This document shows positions 1 to 12,689 of a stretch of DNA of 64,000 nucleotides, piece after piece. A program made the translations under genes and the position numbers. The DNA lies in contig CM040430.1 of assembly GCA_022702705.1 (NCBI GenBank), positions 13,464,310 to 13,528,309 on the forward strand, in the 5' to 3' direction. This DNA is from Papilionanthe hookeriana x Papilionanthe teres (Eukaryota > Streptophyta > Magnoliopsida > Asparagales > Orchidaceae). Under the pieces are notes generated by a model. That model did no database searches. It saw nothing but the letters and a program-made list of their open reading frames with translations, and was not told the origin of the DNA. How positions within the stretch are numbered: the stretch's first letter is position 1; every line of letters starts with the position of its first letter.

Positions 1-1613
1 GAAATGAGGTTACAAGCCAACAATCGCTCAAGAGTCATACATCTTAAGAATGAGTTGCATAACGTTTCCATGAACAACTTCGCCATGGCACATTATTTGA
101 TAAAAATCAAAACAATTGTTGATAATATTTCAACGACAAGATCTCAAATCGACATAGAAGAAATAATTCTGTATATTTTCAAGGGATTACCGACAACCTA
201 TCAAGCTTTTAAAACTCTATTAGAATTTGATCGACAACCATCATTCTAGAAGAACTGTATGCTTTGTTAATCAGTGAGGAAATTAACCTTCCCTCAGATT
301 TCAAAACTGAGAACAATGACCAGAATCCTTAAATGGCGTTATATACTTAAAAGAGTAAGAACAAGTTCTGCAAAAGCAAAAGCAAAAGCAACCATAACGT
401 TAAATCTTATCTTCTAAAGACCCACAATAAGAATCCCTCTAACAACTCTAACAAGAATTCAAGATCCATTTCTTATCACATATTCAATAAGCCTAGTCAT
501 ATCGCACCTAATGGCTGGCATAGGCCGAATGCTAACTATTAGCCACGATCACCCTCTTCCACTTCTGCATGCTCATTCTGCTTATGTTGGTTCCTCCACA
601 ACTTCTCAAAAACTTGATTGGTAGTTAGATTCCTATACAACTCATCTAAATGCAGACTTTGAACAACTGCACCTTCATGAATCTTACCAAGGCAATGATA
701 AAGTTCTTCTTAGCAATGATAATACGGTATCCATATAAAATTTTGGTCATGGTATTCTTCTCAGCCCCACTCGTAAGCTCACTCTCTAAGCTACTCCATA
801 CGTCACAATTTTCCCATAATCTAATATCAATTTTCCAGTTTCTAATGACAACAATTGTCTGATTATAATTGATGCTAATGGCTACCAAATAAAGGACCAA
901 TCCACTCTTCAACTTCTTCTTCAGGGACCTTATCGCAATGGACCATATCTTATCACAAACAATAAACAAGCTCTTTTATCTTTACACATTCATAATAATC
1001 TCTGAAACTTGCCCCTTATACATGCAAATCCTCAAATACTTCACCTCATTGCTCAACAGCATCCTCAGTTTCATATCTCTACCAAGTTTTTTTTTTCACA
1101 ATAGTTGTGCTACGGCAAAGAGTCATTGTATGCCTTTTTCAAATTCTAATACTACTGTTCAATATAAACCATTAGAATTGATTCATTCAGAGTTTTGGGG
1201 CCCTATCCCCACTATTTCTAATCAAATATCAATATTACTTACTATTCATAGAAGATTGTACTAAATATACTTGGATATATCCTATTCAACATAAATCCAA
1301 AGTTATTTTCCACTTTACCAGATTCAAAAAACAGGTTGAACTTCAATTTGGTCAACGCATCAAGATTCTTCATTCTGATAACGGTGGATAATACATTAAT
1401 CATTAGTTCCAGCAACTTCTTGAAACATATGATATCATATAACAAACAAGTTGCCCCTACACTCCTCAGCAAAATAGAGATGCCCAAAGAAAGCATCGTC
1501 ACATCCTGAAAACTACAAGAGTTCTCTTAGCTGATTCCATCTTCCTTCTCATACTATGTCTTGAGACTGCTTATACTGCTATTTACTGACACGCCTAAAA
1601 TATATACGCTTTT
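1..1613 (+). mobile_element. Copia retrotransposon, decayed gag to integrase part
   Basis: The left part of a Ty1/Copia element that begins before the window. Residues encoded at 4-249 resemble a Copia gag (UBN2) segment, with a spacing like GLPxxYxxFxxxL. Around 1130-1260 a GAG-pre-integrase stretch ends in LELIHSEFWGPIP. From about 1262 to 1610 the integrase core reads on with HSDNGG and a TPQQN motif, broken by several stops and frameshifts. The reading continues after 3560, so this block and 3507-5782 are one element split by an inserted LTR. It is a dead relic with no intact ORF. The clade is not determined. Confidence 0.8.
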
Positions 1614-3506
1614 TGCTATATCATTTTACTCATTTTTGATGATATTATACTTTAAAGGAAGGTATTTTGTATGTTTTTTGGTTTTAGGTACAAGAAATGG
1701 TGATTGGAGCAAAATGAAACAAAAACGGTGCAATTTGGAGCAAAAACGAGCAAGAAATGAAATTCTGCCCTGACACCTTTCGATAAGTTTTTTGATGTTT
1801 AATCTCTTTTACACTTCTTGCATATTTTTGAATGAGATTACACTTTAAAGAAAGGTTTTTTTATGCTTATTTTGTAGGGCTATCTGTTAGGAACGCAACG
1901 CAACTGAAACGAGGCGAATCGGAGCTAAAACAGAGCCAAACGAAGCAAAACAGTGGAGCTGCGCAGCAGTCATCTTGCCGATGGCGACCTTGATCTCGCC
2001 GACGGCGAGATTTTCCAGAAAACACTGAAAAGTGCCTGAAAAGCTCGCCGACAGCGAGCTCGAACCAGCCGTCGGCGCCCGGAAGGTTCTGGACCGACTT
2101 TTGGCGGTTTTTGGCCTAAATTCGACGTATTTGGACGCTTTTTCGAAGGGGTGCTTATGGAAACTCTTCAAACTTCGTCCATACTCTTTAAAATGGCGAA
2201 TATAGGTTAGAAAAGTGAAGAATTTTAGAGGAGAAAAGTGGAGAAAACTTTGAGGAATGTTTAGGATTCTTAGATTAAGAGTAGAAATGTAGATTTTTAC
2301 CCTTTTGGAGAGATTGGAGAGGAGATTTTGAGAGAATTTGTAAGGGATTTCGCTAACATTGTATGGATCGCCGGGAGACTTTATGGGAGAGATCTTCGTC
2401 TTTCTTTCAAAGGAAAAAAGCTAAGTATTATTTTTCATTATCTTATAATTTTGTAAACATTTATTTAGTGGATTTACTTTGGTTACATAAAGTTTCCGTT
2501 GTGTTTTCTTCGCGCTTTGTGACGTATCTCTCTTACTTTTTCTTCTTCTTTGGAAATAGCGGCATGAGAAGATTATGCCATTATTTTCATTTTTCTTTTC
2601 TTTTGTAATGAGTAGAAATCATGTTTAGGATTTTGTGATGCATGATAGAAGTGAATTTAATTATAAATGTGATGGTTTTTACTTGCACTTCATTTACATT
2701 GCAATAAAGGCCCATTGTAGTGTTAAAATTCATTGTAATTGCATTGACCCGAAAGGGCGGTGTAATTCTCAACAAAGTGAAACCACATTCAAATTCCATG
2801 GATGGTGAAGTTCATGGGGATTAAATGCAAATAAATAGGGAAATATAATTATCGGGCGTAGGATTGGAGATTTTAGAGTGACAGGCTAAAATCCTCAATT
2901 CGGTCCTATCGTTTGAGTCTTTGAAGCGGAGATGTTAGCCCTCAGGCGAGGGAATGTGAGAGCTCCGAAGTGAGAGACGGTATCCTCCCAGCCTAGCCAC
3001 GGATTCAGTAACCAAGCATAGGATTAGTCAATGTTATTTATGCCTAGACCAAAGGATAAAGAATAGGATTGCTCCTATTTGGTACATGAATATTAAATGC
3101 ATCTCATTCCTATACATTATCTATTTCATTACATAATAATAGTAGTTTTTAATATCTCAAAATTCTCCAAACCAACTTATTCAAAAAGGGTTATATTTAG
3201 AATTGTTATTTGCATTTAGATATAGTTACTATCTTTACATTTAACACTTGCATTTAGGAATAGTTGCTAGATAAAACACAATTTTAATCGACATTCCAAA
3301 CTAAGGACTATTAGTAGTAGACTAGAATTTGATTAAAGACTTCTACTTCACTTCCTCGTGGGATCGATACTGGGGTTTTTAAAGAAAACTCTATATTACT
3401 TGAAGCGATACGTATACTTGCGTAGTACCCCTAGTGTCTAAAATATTTTCTAATTTTTATATCATTTAAGATTTTGCACACTAGCCGCTATTTATAAATC
3501 GGGTCA
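1614..3506 (+). mobile_element. Tat/Athila-type Gypsy LTR inserted in Copia
   Basis: A block of about 1.9 kb splits the Copia integrase region. Its style is that of the long LTRs of the Tat/Athila Gypsy lineages: a GC-rich stretch at 1895-2110 with repeated GCCGACGGCGAG-like words, a conserved block at about 2860-3010, and near its end (3350-3430) the typical phrase around CTCGTGGGATCGATACT followed by CTTGCGTAGTACCC. Directly after the proposed end, 3507-3535 reads like a corrupted form of the tRNA-Asp type binding site that follows such LTRs. No TSD could be seen, so the edges are approximate. No coding capacity. Confidence 0.55.
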
Positions 3507-5782
3507 AGTTTTTTGCCATTTTTTGGAAGTTAATTTACTGCGTAATTGCGGGTCGGGTCATTTACCCAATCAAACGATTTCTGTGTAGGAATGCCCATAA
3601 AAATTCACCGTACCAGTAGTTGCGTGGGACTCCACCTAATAATAATCACCTCAAATCCTATTGATGTGAATGCTTTCCATGGTTGCCACATATTCAACGT
3701 ACCAAACTTCAAGCAAGATCTCTTTCAAGTGTTTTTCTCAGTTATTCTGCTCACACCAATGGATGCAATTGCTTTGATCCCATGACTGGTATAATCATCA
3801 TATCTCGACATTTAATATTCAATGAAATAAAATTTCCTTACAAACACAATCCTTCAATTCTCACTAACACCATGTTTGCCTTTAATTCATTATCTCCACT
3901 TACTCTTATATCCATATCTACCATAAATAAGAACTCTAGTCCAACCTCACACTTATCTTCACCCCGCACTTCTACAGCCACAAACAATCTCTATGAGTAA
4001 CCTGATATCCCATTCCCCCTCCTTACTCGGTAATAGACCCATTGTGCATATCTAATTACTATTCTAAATAAGCCTAAAGATGACATGATTACCCACCCCA
4101 AAATTGGACCTCTACATAGTAAAAGAATATTGATCTTCTCCATATTTGTATCATTTCACAAGAACCTACAACTACAAGAAAGCCTTTTGATGACTTCAGT
4201 GGCAGCAAGCTATGACTGATGAGTTCTAAGCTTTGCAAAAACAAAACATGTGGAAATTAGTTCCTTATCCCGATAATTAACTAGCCTCTCGATGTCCTTA
4301 GTGGCAACATGCTATGGCTGATAAGTTCCAAGCTTTGAAAAAACAAAACATCTGAAAATTAGTTTCTTATTCTGACAATTAACTTGTCCTTAAAAATAAA
4401 TGGACATACAAAATTAAAACAAGGCCTAATGGCTCCGTGGATCGCTATAAAGCTCGCCTATTTGTTTTGGTATACCAACAAGAATATAGTTTGAACTACA
4501 CCGAGAATTTCAGCCCAGCAGCTAAGATTCCAACAATCTGGCTTATTCTTACTATTATTGTTTATTATCATTGGCAAGTTTACCAAATGAATGTCTCAAA
4601 CACTTTTCTTCATGCAAAACTTTAAGAAACTATTTATATGCATCAACCTCAAGGTTATGTCGATCCTCACTATCATTTACATGTTTGCTTGTTATAAAAA
4701 TCATAATATGGACTCAAACAAGCTCCAAGGCAATTTTTTCACAGTTTTACCACTCACATCATTAATTTTAGATTTCAAGTCAGTAAAGCGGATCCCTCTC
4801 TCTATGTCTACAACCATAATTCACAAATTGTTTATCTACTTATGTAAGTAGATGATATTCTCCTCACAGGAAACAATCTTCAACTTTTTTAACAACTACA
4901 ACATGAGTTAGAAAATACTTTTTCCATCAAATTCATGAATTTTGTTTCTACATTTCTTGGAATCATTATATAGCACACTTCATATGGATACCATCTCAAT
5001 CAAACTCGATGTGTTAAGGATATACTTCACCGCACAACTACGAGCAACTGGGAATTTCTTCCCAATCCACAAACTACATCCATCAATGCTTCAACTGAAT
5101 CACAAGAAATATTTCCAAACCCCTCACTCTACAAACATTTTGTTGGCTTTTTACAATATTTGACCTTAATTAGACCTGACATAATATTTGAGGTTAATGC
5201 TCTCTCTCAACATCTCCAACAACCTTTACAAGGCCACTGTCAAAATCTCAAACGACTTTTTCGATACATTAAAGAAACATTATATCATGGCATACCCTTT
5301 TAAGCTGGTCCCTTAACTCTTCATACTTATGTGGATGTCAGTTGGTTGAAAGATCAAAGTGATAGAAAATCTATCACGGGATACCGCACCTTTCCCGGTC
5401 CTAATCTATCCTGGCATGTTAAGAAGCAACCAACAGTCGCAAGGTCCTCAACTGAAGCTGAATATCGTGTCTTGTGAAGCAACCAAAGACATTTGGTTAA
5501 GAAGGCTTCTACAAGAGTTTCATACAAAGCTTCAAAAACCTACAATCATTCATTGATATAATATGTCTGCTATGACAATTGCTCATAATCATGTCTAAAC
5601 ATATCAAAATAAACTACCATTTTATTCATGACCACATCAAGTCCAAAGAAGGGCGCTTGCTTAGCTACATTCTGAAGATCAAACAACAAACAATTTTCCA
5701 AAGCTCTTACTACTATTCATTTTTGAAAGCTCTGAAACAAACTAACAATATTCTCTCAAGATATTGCTAGTTTGAGGGGGCA
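3507..5782 (+). mobile_element. Copia retrotransposon, decayed RT and RNase H part
   Basis: Continuation of the Copia element from 1-1613. At 3690-3800 the post-integrase region ends in GCNCFDPMTG. The reverse transcriptase (RVT_2) starts near 4190, with the conserved order W-Q-A-M-x-E-F, then NGSVDRYKARL and FSPAAKIPTI, and VDDILLTGNN at about 4848-4878. RNase H follows at 5330-5480 with SWLKDQSDRKSITGY and SSTEAEYR. Many stops and frameshifts interrupt it. A polypurine tract GAGGGGG lies at 5774-5780, right before the 3' LTR. The RT start is locally duplicated (4191-4384). Confidence 0.8.
4191..4384 (+). repeat. Local tandem duplication in Copia RT start
   Basis: Two diverged copies of about 95 bp stand in tandem (about 4191-4281 and 4291-4384). 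Both encode the same RT segment (WQQAMTDEF-like, then LQKQNMWKLV-like). The second copy reads on into the rest of RT. The duplication is internal to the dead Copia element. Confidence 0.7.
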
Positions 5783-5974
5783 TGATAAAAATAAAGACTG
5801 AGTTAAATAACTACTAGGGTCAAAGGGTTTATGTATTACTTACCTTTACTGTCTATAAATAGGCGTGGCTTGTACGAGCTCTATTAATGAATAATATCTT
5901 CTCTTATTCCCTTTCCTCTTGTCTTTATATATTTAGTCTTTGTTAGGTTTTTCTTTCTTTTTTACACAATCACT
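5783..5974 (+). mobile_element. Copia 3' LTR (short)
   Basis: Starts TGATAAAA directly after the polypurine tract and CA. It contains a TATA-like CTATAAATAGG at about 5853-5863 and AATAATAT-like signals. The end is placed near ACAATCA at about 5974. The matching 5' LTR lies outside the window, so the length (about 190 bp) is not confirmed. Confidence 0.55.
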
Positions 5975-8095
5975 TTATATTTCATGCCCATCTCAAGCCT
6001 TAATCCAATCAAGACCGACTTATCTGGGTCAAATCGAGCAAAAACAATCTATTTAATTCAATTTTTATACAAACTTCATGCTAAATTTTGTGCCTAAACA
6101 CATGATTGATGGTTAGGGGCATAAATGAGACTAATGAGCAAGTATCCTATGTGTTCATTTTTAGGTTGTTCAAATTCTTACATTTTAAAATCGGTTTGTG
6201 TATGAGATTATCCATCGATATTTTCTTCATGTTCAACTATGTTCAACTCATTTGAAATCAACTTGAACAATGGTTGACTTAGAACAAAAATAGACATAAA
6301 ATATTAACCGAGTGCAGTAGAATCATTTGATCTATTTAGCGACCAATTATTAACTATGAAAAAAAATAAAGTTAATAATATATTCTTTTTGTGCTAATAA
6401 TGATTCAATCATGATCAAATAAGACGACTAAGACTAGGTTAGTTCAGAAATGAGTCCAAAATATTTGTTCAATATTAGCCTGCTTATTTAATGGACTAAT
6501 AAGATACAAACTTCTTACAAACTCAAATATAAACTATTCACAAACAACAAATTTTTATTTTAGAGTGCTTTCAATAATTTATCTCTTTTCATCCCCTTCT
6601 CCAATGTCTCTTTCAAGTGAGTTCAACACCCAACATAAATTCTTTTGCACAATTGTCTCTCAATATTCGCGGGATGTTTGGTAACGAATTTGAAGACATG
6701 ATTTAAGTAAAATATTGCTATTCTACAGATTTAAAAAATTTTGCCGAAAGAAATGAGAGAAAATGGGAGAAATGAGGGTGGACCCGAATGCTCACAGTAG
6801 GACTCTCCTAGGCAAGCCGATCTTCTTTCTGACTAGTGAGCTTCGCCGACATAGGGAATTGTTTATTGGTGTGTCGGCTATGTTAGAGGAACAATTTCGA
6901 CTGTGATGTGGGCATGATCTTATGAGTGCATCAGACAAGTGGCTCTTTGTTGCCGCGCGTCTATTTTTGAGAGATGATATTAGTGTGTGAGCGTTGTAGT
7001 AAGTTAGACTGTTCTAAAACATGTTTCACTTAAAAAAAAATGATGACGTTAAGAATTTGAGTGATATACATTTAAATATAAATATATAGATATTAGATAT
7101 ATAAATAAATATTATATGTGTTGTATGTCTAAACCAATATAGTTAATAACTTAATTTAATTTTATCATAATTAATTAGCCATTAAAAATAGCCCTAAAAA
7201 TTTAGTTAATGATTAACCGAACCACTAATATACTAATTAATGATTGTAAAAAAATAATTAATTAAAACTATTTAAAATTTATACTTCATAATTATATTAC
7301 TTAAAAATATTAATCATTAATATAATTAGAAATAAAAATATAACTATTTATATATTAAATTGAAATTATTTATCTTATTTAATAAGCTTTATCAAATTTC
7401 TTTCTATGGGATTTAACAATAAATACTAATGGCATAAATACCACACAACCTTTATGTATTTACATATATAGATAATACATAATTTATTAAATCTAGATTA
7501 ATTAAGTGCAAAAAATTACCAAACAGCCCCTTGGTTCAACTCCCAAGCAAGCAGATGGTGATTGCCTAATTAGAACGCCAAGACTAAATAATTTAATGCT
7601 AAACAAAAATGATTAATATTAAAGAAATATTTAACTCAAATTCTCTGATTTCTGCCCAACTTTCCCAAATTCCAACAATAGACAATCATCATGGTTCCAA
7701 ATTAGATGTATTCATGCAAAAATGCACTGAATATGGAAGAAAAGACGTACGTAATTTATGTCCGGAGTCTAATGATAAGATGAATATTGATAAGTGATAA
7801 ATTTTGTGAGGATAATTAGACTCTGGATGCATCTGAAATTCGAATGTAAATATTTTTTCAAAATACGAAGATCATACGACACAGTGCTGACGAAATAAAA
7901 TAACATATCAAACAATAAAGAGAATCCCTGAACTGACATTTAAACTAATCACAGATCAGCTTTAAAAATAAATATATATTTTTTTATTTCTTTTTTTGGG
8001 TCATACATCTTGATGAATTTTTAATTAAGATGTGTTGAAACTTACTTTTAAATATATAAAATATTAGAGAAATTAATTGATATTTATATCATATT
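5975..8095. other. Gene-free AT-rich stretch
   Basis: No credible coding region. The only structure seen is a possible nonautonomous transposon at 6671-7530. Short reading frames here, such as 7609-7797, have no recognisable domain or codon bias. Confidence 0.6.
6671..7530. mobile_element. Possible hAT-like nonautonomous element (860 bp)
   Basis: The left edge reads GGGATGTTTGGTAACG. The right edge in reverse complement reads GGGGCTGTTTGGTAATTT. The shared inverted GGGxTGTTTGGTAA is typical of hAT-like or other MITE ends. No clear TSD is visible. The interior has a moderately GC-rich core (6770-7010) and an AT-rich right half, with no transposase remnant recognised. Confidence 0.35.
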
Positions 8096-9148
8096 TGATA
8101 CGTCGTCAACAAATTTTACATGAATCTCGAAATAATTACCATTAATTTTATAATATTTTTTTTAGTAATACATATTCAAATTTAAATTAAAAATCATCAG
8201 TAAACATACAGCAAAATCCATTGACTCGATGAGATGAACCTAGTGATGCCAAAGTAGAACTAATTCAAGTCAAATCAAGCCCCGATCAAGCTGTTAAACC
8301 ACTTTTGAAAGATTTAGGTGGCTAATTAGAAAATCAAATGAATTTCAAATCTTACAAACTTATAATCAAATCAAGTGTCACGACGACGAGTCTGATGATG
8401 CCGGGATAACTCAAGTATAACATTTTTAAGGCACTTAAATGTCCATAAAGTCATCCGATTATGAAAACCTCTCTGTGTCATCTGATGAAGTGACAGGATT
8501 TCTTCATTATTTACAATGGGGTCACTCTTAGACTTGAATTAGAATAAGCGCTGGACCTGGAGCTAATTTACGAAGGAGCTGAATTTCAGTGTCATTCTGA
8601 ACCGAAGGCTCGAAGAAGGCTTCCTTCTCTCGCAGTCGCTGACCACCGTAGACTACCGCTCTTCGACAGTCCTCTGCTTGTGTCAAACAAGGCCATCGCA
8701 AACGTGCGGCGGATTACTGAAGCACCGTGCAGAGTAAAGATCAACACTACGAAGTCACGAAGAACCATAAAAAGTAGAGCATCATCCTAAATATTGTGCA
8801 ACGATGCATCTAAAAGACGGTGCAACGAAGTCCCTACAACTACTCCCAATTACTACCACTCTCGACTATTGTATAACAAATCCTTCTACGATATAATCAT
8901 TACACTTCGAGAAACTGTGTAACCCTTTACCACCTTTGGGACAATGGTTTGAACGTATAAACAAAAATTTATAATGAATCTTTCTGACTGAGCTATGCCC
9001 AATAGTTTTTCTCGCTTTTCTAATTCTCCACGTTAAAATGTCAGTGTCTCTACCCTTCAATTAAAATATCTGTGTGTTTATTGGACTTCCGTGCAACATT
9101 AAGACACTAACAATCACTTTACCACCACGAATCTTCCAGCACACATCA
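8096..9148 (-). mobile_element. Solo LTR, family L1
   Basis: On the minus strand the LTR starts TGATGTGTGCTGG (plus end 9148) and ends in TATCA (plus 8096-8100). It is homologous to the LTRs at 37530-38559, 41547-42567, 15580-16483 and 60896-61836. Flanking pentamers ATATT (8091-8095) and ACATT (9149-9153) match at 4 of 5 positions, in keeping with an old solo LTR made by LTR-LTR recombination. The GC-rich core at 8600-8720 belongs to the variable CGACGGTGG-like repeat of this family. Confidence 0.65.
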
Positions 9149-9623
9149 ACATTTATTTCACATTTATTTCAAAATAAATTTAGAGGCTATTTGATTTTCT
9201 AAAAAAGGAATATGATTTAATTAAAATACAATAACATCAAAATGTGGTGTATTTGCTATATTTTAGAGTTATATGATTAAGTGTAAAATAAATGCATGAT
9301 GATATTATTTTTGGGCATTTACATAGGAGCCAATTCCTATATATTCACATACCAAACGCCTAAACTTTATATTTTTAGGTTTATACTCTCTACAATTATA
9401 TCTGCTAGATAATGGAACTGCAAACAAGAGAGATTCATACACACACAACAATCAATCATCAAGAGCAAAAATCAACGAAATAAAAAGAAAAATCTATCCA
9501 TACATTCATCAATTCAAGTATAAACAAATTCTTGCAAACACAAACTTTCCAATTCCTGAACATATAAACTCAAATCATCCAGAAATTCACATAATAATCA
9601 AATCCATCGTCTTCCTACTGCAT
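9149..9623. other. 3' flank of receptor kinase with MITE-A fragment
   Basis: About 475 bp between the solo LTR and the kinase stop codon. It probably includes the kinase 3' UTR (transcribed right to left). At about 9311-9410 there is a one-ended MITE-A fragment: GGGCATTTACATAGGAGCC followed by the family words for ATTCCTATATATTCACATACC. Confidence 0.5.
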
Positions 9624-12251
9624 CTACTCTTTACTAACCTCAATGGTCGCGTGATAAATCTCCTCAATCTTCGCCACCACCGTCGACATCGTCGGCCGGT
9701 GATCGGGATACTGTGAAGTGCAGTTCACTCCAAGCTGCAGCAGCTCCACCATCTCCTCCTCCACACCCTGATACCTCAACAGCTCCATATCAAACACCTC
9801 CGACGTCCATTCTTCATGAACCACTGACTGCACCCACCTCGGCAAATCAACGCCTTCATCGTTGAGGAGAGCTTGCGATGGCGCCTTGCCGGTGAGAAGC
9901 TCGAGTAAGAGAACTCCAAAGCTGTAGACATCTGCCTTTTGAGAAACCCGTCGGGTATCGGTGACCTCGGGGGCTCGATAGCCTGCGACGCGGTTCGTTG
10001 TGGTGGATAAACCGACAAGATGGGCGAGGCCGTGGTCAGAAACGCGGGCTTCGGATGAGGTCGTGAGGAGGATGTTGGAGGATTTGATGTTGCCATGGGA
10101 TGCAGAGCGGCTGGTGGAGTGGATGTAGTCGATGCCGCGAGCAGCGGCGAGGGCAATGCTGGTTCTTATCTCCCAGTTGAGAGGGGTGCGCCCAGATCCT
10201 CTGTTTCCTGTATAAAGGATAAGAAAGATCCAATTTTGATAAGAGGATTAGTATCCAGTATGTCTATTGTTTGAAAGTATTACATACATACCACTCTATT
10301 CCTTCGTATTTACATATAAAACCCCCTAAACTTCAATTTTTACATACATAACATAACACCTTACCTGTGAATAAACAATTGTAGCTCAATTGTAAGGGAT
10401 GAATGGTCAATCAAGCTTTACAGCAGATGACCTGCTCCAAAATTTGGTTGAGCAGTTTGGTTCATTATAAGAGAAAATTATAACCATTTATTTTGAATCA
10501 AATCGTTTAAAATAAAAAAAACTTAATATATAATTTAAAACCTAACTTTACAAAATGAAATTTTAGAAGGATTAGCACATCAAATTGCTAATCTTGTCTG
10601 CTTTTGTCGGTTTTTTGTTAGCCTCATCCATTCAAATTCAAATGACTTAAAAGAGTTTAGTAGTTTAAGTATAAAAGACCGTTGAATTTGAAATTATATA
10701 AGATATCTCACATGTATTAAATTAGTTCTCTTTATTTTTTTTTAGGTTAAAAATTGCTATTTTTAATGTGATAATAAATATTTGAGTGATATAACTTATA
10801 AAAAAAAACAAAATTTAGGCGTTAGATATGCAAATAAACATTGCCCCTAAAATTCCAACCTTCTTTAATCCAATTTTCATAAACTTAACAAAAATATTAA
10901 CCAATTCTGGAAGACCAGAAGAAGAATAGAATAGATCTTGGAAGAAGAGGAACTCACCATGGAGGAGAGAGGAGAGACTTCCCATTGGCATGTATTCATA
11001 CACCAAGAGCTTCTCATCCTTGCTGTGGTAATAGGCCTGAAGAGGAACAAGGTTAGGGTGATTCATGGCGCCTATAGCTTCAATCTTCTCCCTAAACTCC
11101 TTCTCAGGAGTATTGGCATCCCTGAGCCGCTTCACCGCCACCATCGCTCCGCTCTCCAACACCGCCTTGTATGTTGTTCCAAATGTACCTTTTCCCAAAA
11201 CCTCCGCGGAGGCCCTAAGAAGATCCTCCAGATCATAAACTCTCGGCCCATTACCACAAAACACCAACTGCTTCTTGGATCCCACGGCTGAAGCTGGAGA
11301 AGAAGCAGCAATCTTTGTCGCCGGAGCACCGCGGTTTGTTCCAACAACATCCAATGTTCCCTCATCTGTGAGCGCCGCCTCCACCTCCGGCGGCTTTGCT
11401 TCAACGGACTTAGCTGCGCCATCTTTTCCTTTCCTCCGGCAAAGTAGAAGCATAATAACAAGAAGAATGAGAAACAGAGCAATGGCGCCGATAACAATCC
11501 CGGCAATAGCACCGCCGGACAGCTTGCTCCCACCGCCGGAGGGTAAAGTTCTACTTGGAGCTGCTGCGGGCGAGATCTCGCCGGGGCAAAGCCCAAGCGG
11601 CCCACCGCAGAGTGACATCCCCATGAAAGAGTTCGCCGGCCAGCTGCGTAGCTTCAACGGCACCGATCCGTTGAGCCGATTAAAAGATACATTGAACTGC
11701 ACGAGATTGGGAAAGTCTAGCGCCGGGATCTCGCCGCTGAGGTTGTTGCTCTCAAGATACAGCGTCCCAAGCCGCGTGAGATTGTTGATCTCCGGAGGGA
11801 TAACGCCGGAAAAGTTGTTATTGGCTAGGTTGAGACGAACCAGACTACCGAGAGAAAAGAGAAACACCGGGATCTCACCGGAGAAGTGGTTTTCCTGGAG
11901 GTATAGGTTTCGGAGCTGCTTGCAGCTAGCTAGGTCGGGGGGTAAGGGGCCAGATAGAGCATTAAAGCGGAGGGAGAGAGTCTGGAGGTTTGAAAGATTA
12001 CCTAGGGTTCCGGCCGGGATTTCGCCGATGAGACCGGTACCAGGAAGGCGGAGGGTAACGACGCGGTTGTCGGCACAAGTAACACCAGGCCACAAGCAAG
12101 GCGTGATGGAATTATTCCAATGGAGCACATACCTGCCAACAGCTGCGCTGAAGCTCAAGAGTGCGGCTCCATCGCCGGCGAGATCCGCCGCCGCCGGCGA
12201 GAAGGTAAAAAGAAAGAGAAAAATGAGGAGAAGGAGAAGCGGCGCATCCAT
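9624..12251 (-). CDS. RLK902: LRR receptor-like (pseudo)kinase, RLK902/RKL1 type
   Basis: A plasma-membrane receptor-like kinase of LRR subfamily III. Exon 1 runs 12251 to 10958 and exon 2 runs 10207 to 9624. The intron has a GT donor after CATG and a CAG acceptor, split in a Gly codon, giving 625 aa. Order: signal peptide 1-22; LRRNT with WPGVTC near 54-59; about five LRRs at 65-200; Ser/Pro/Gly-rich linker; transmembrane helix about 248-270; kinase domain from about 350 with glycine loop GKGTFGT and VAVKRL (Lys374). The catalytic loop is HGNIKSSN instead of HRD, and DFG is replaced by DHG (488-490), so phosphotransfer is doubtful, as in the 'probable inactive receptor kinase' group. The intron sits right after SSLLHG, as I recall for this subfamily. 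Full length, no break. Choice between RLK902 and RKL1 orthology is open. Confidence 0.95.
10208..10957 (-). other. Receptor-kinase intron carrying MITE-A
   Basis: A 750-bp phase-1 intron. Its donor reads GTGAGTT and its acceptor TATACAG on the minus strand. Most of it is a MITE-A copy at about 10279-10848. Left edge: TACATACATACCACTCTATT. The right side carries the family words for ATTTAGGCGTTAGATATGCA and ends degenerately at TTGCCCC. Confidence 0.85.
10279..10848. mobile_element. MITE-A copy in kinase intron
   Basis: Same terminal-inverted-repeat family as 26044-26390. The left TIR is well kept (CATACATACCACTCTATTCC, then TATTTACATATAAAACC). The right TIR is truncated. It is longer than most copies (about 570 bp), so it may hold a further insertion. 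Confidence 0.6.
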
Positions 12252-12410
12252 TTGGGCGGTGAATGCAGCTCACCGTTAAGGAATAAAAGCCATGGAGCTA
12301 TCCTCACTAAAAAGAATGAGAGCAGGAAGAAGAAGCGTTCTTTTAAAAGCTTCCCAACGCCTTTTTCAAAAGAAGCTGTGCAACCATCTGCTTTTTCTTT
12401 TCTTAAGGAA
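12252..12410 (-). promoter_or_regulatory. 5' flank of receptor kinase
   Basis: About 160 bp between the start codon and a MITE-A copy. Read on the minus strand it is pyrimidine-rich near the start codon, which suits a plant 5' UTR. No certain TATA box was identified. The MITE at 12411-12652 lies within the likely promoter. Confidence 0.4.
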
Positions 12411-12652
12411 GTTTTACATCCTACTTAATTCCTAAATATTTTTATTTCTAACACCTAAATTTTTATTTTTATATTTATATCGTTTTGAAAGTGTGTATTT
12501 TTTAAAAAAAAGTTAAAATTATGATATTTCTTCTCATATGAAAAAGTTGAGGGTTATAAATGTAAAAAAGAATAGTGCAGGTGTTAATTATGTAAATTCT
12601 ATAGGAATCGAGTGGTATGTATGTAAATGCTACTTTCCTTGAGCATTATACA
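12411..12652. mobile_element. MITE-A copy upstream of receptor kinase
   Basis: Left end TTTTACATCCTACTTAATTC, then the family block TCTAACACCTAAA. Right end GAGTGGTATGTATGTAAATG, whose reverse complement is the TIR. About 240 bp, able to fold back on itself. Confidence 0.65.
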
Positions 12653-12689
12653 TATAAATACTGTTGAATTCAAATGTATCTGAGAGACA

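Noticed and set aside
9776..10233. Minus frames 9776-10156 and 10036-10233 as proteins
   Set aside because: Out-of-frame readings of kinase exon 2, which joins exon 1 cleanly in another frame.
10938..12428. Long plus-strand frames (10938-11291, 11275-12279, 12120-12428) and the minus frame 11132-11605
   Set aside because: They are shadows of kinase exon 1. The minus frame at 10815-12251 encodes a coherent LRR-TM-kinase protein; the others have no domain and skewed composition.
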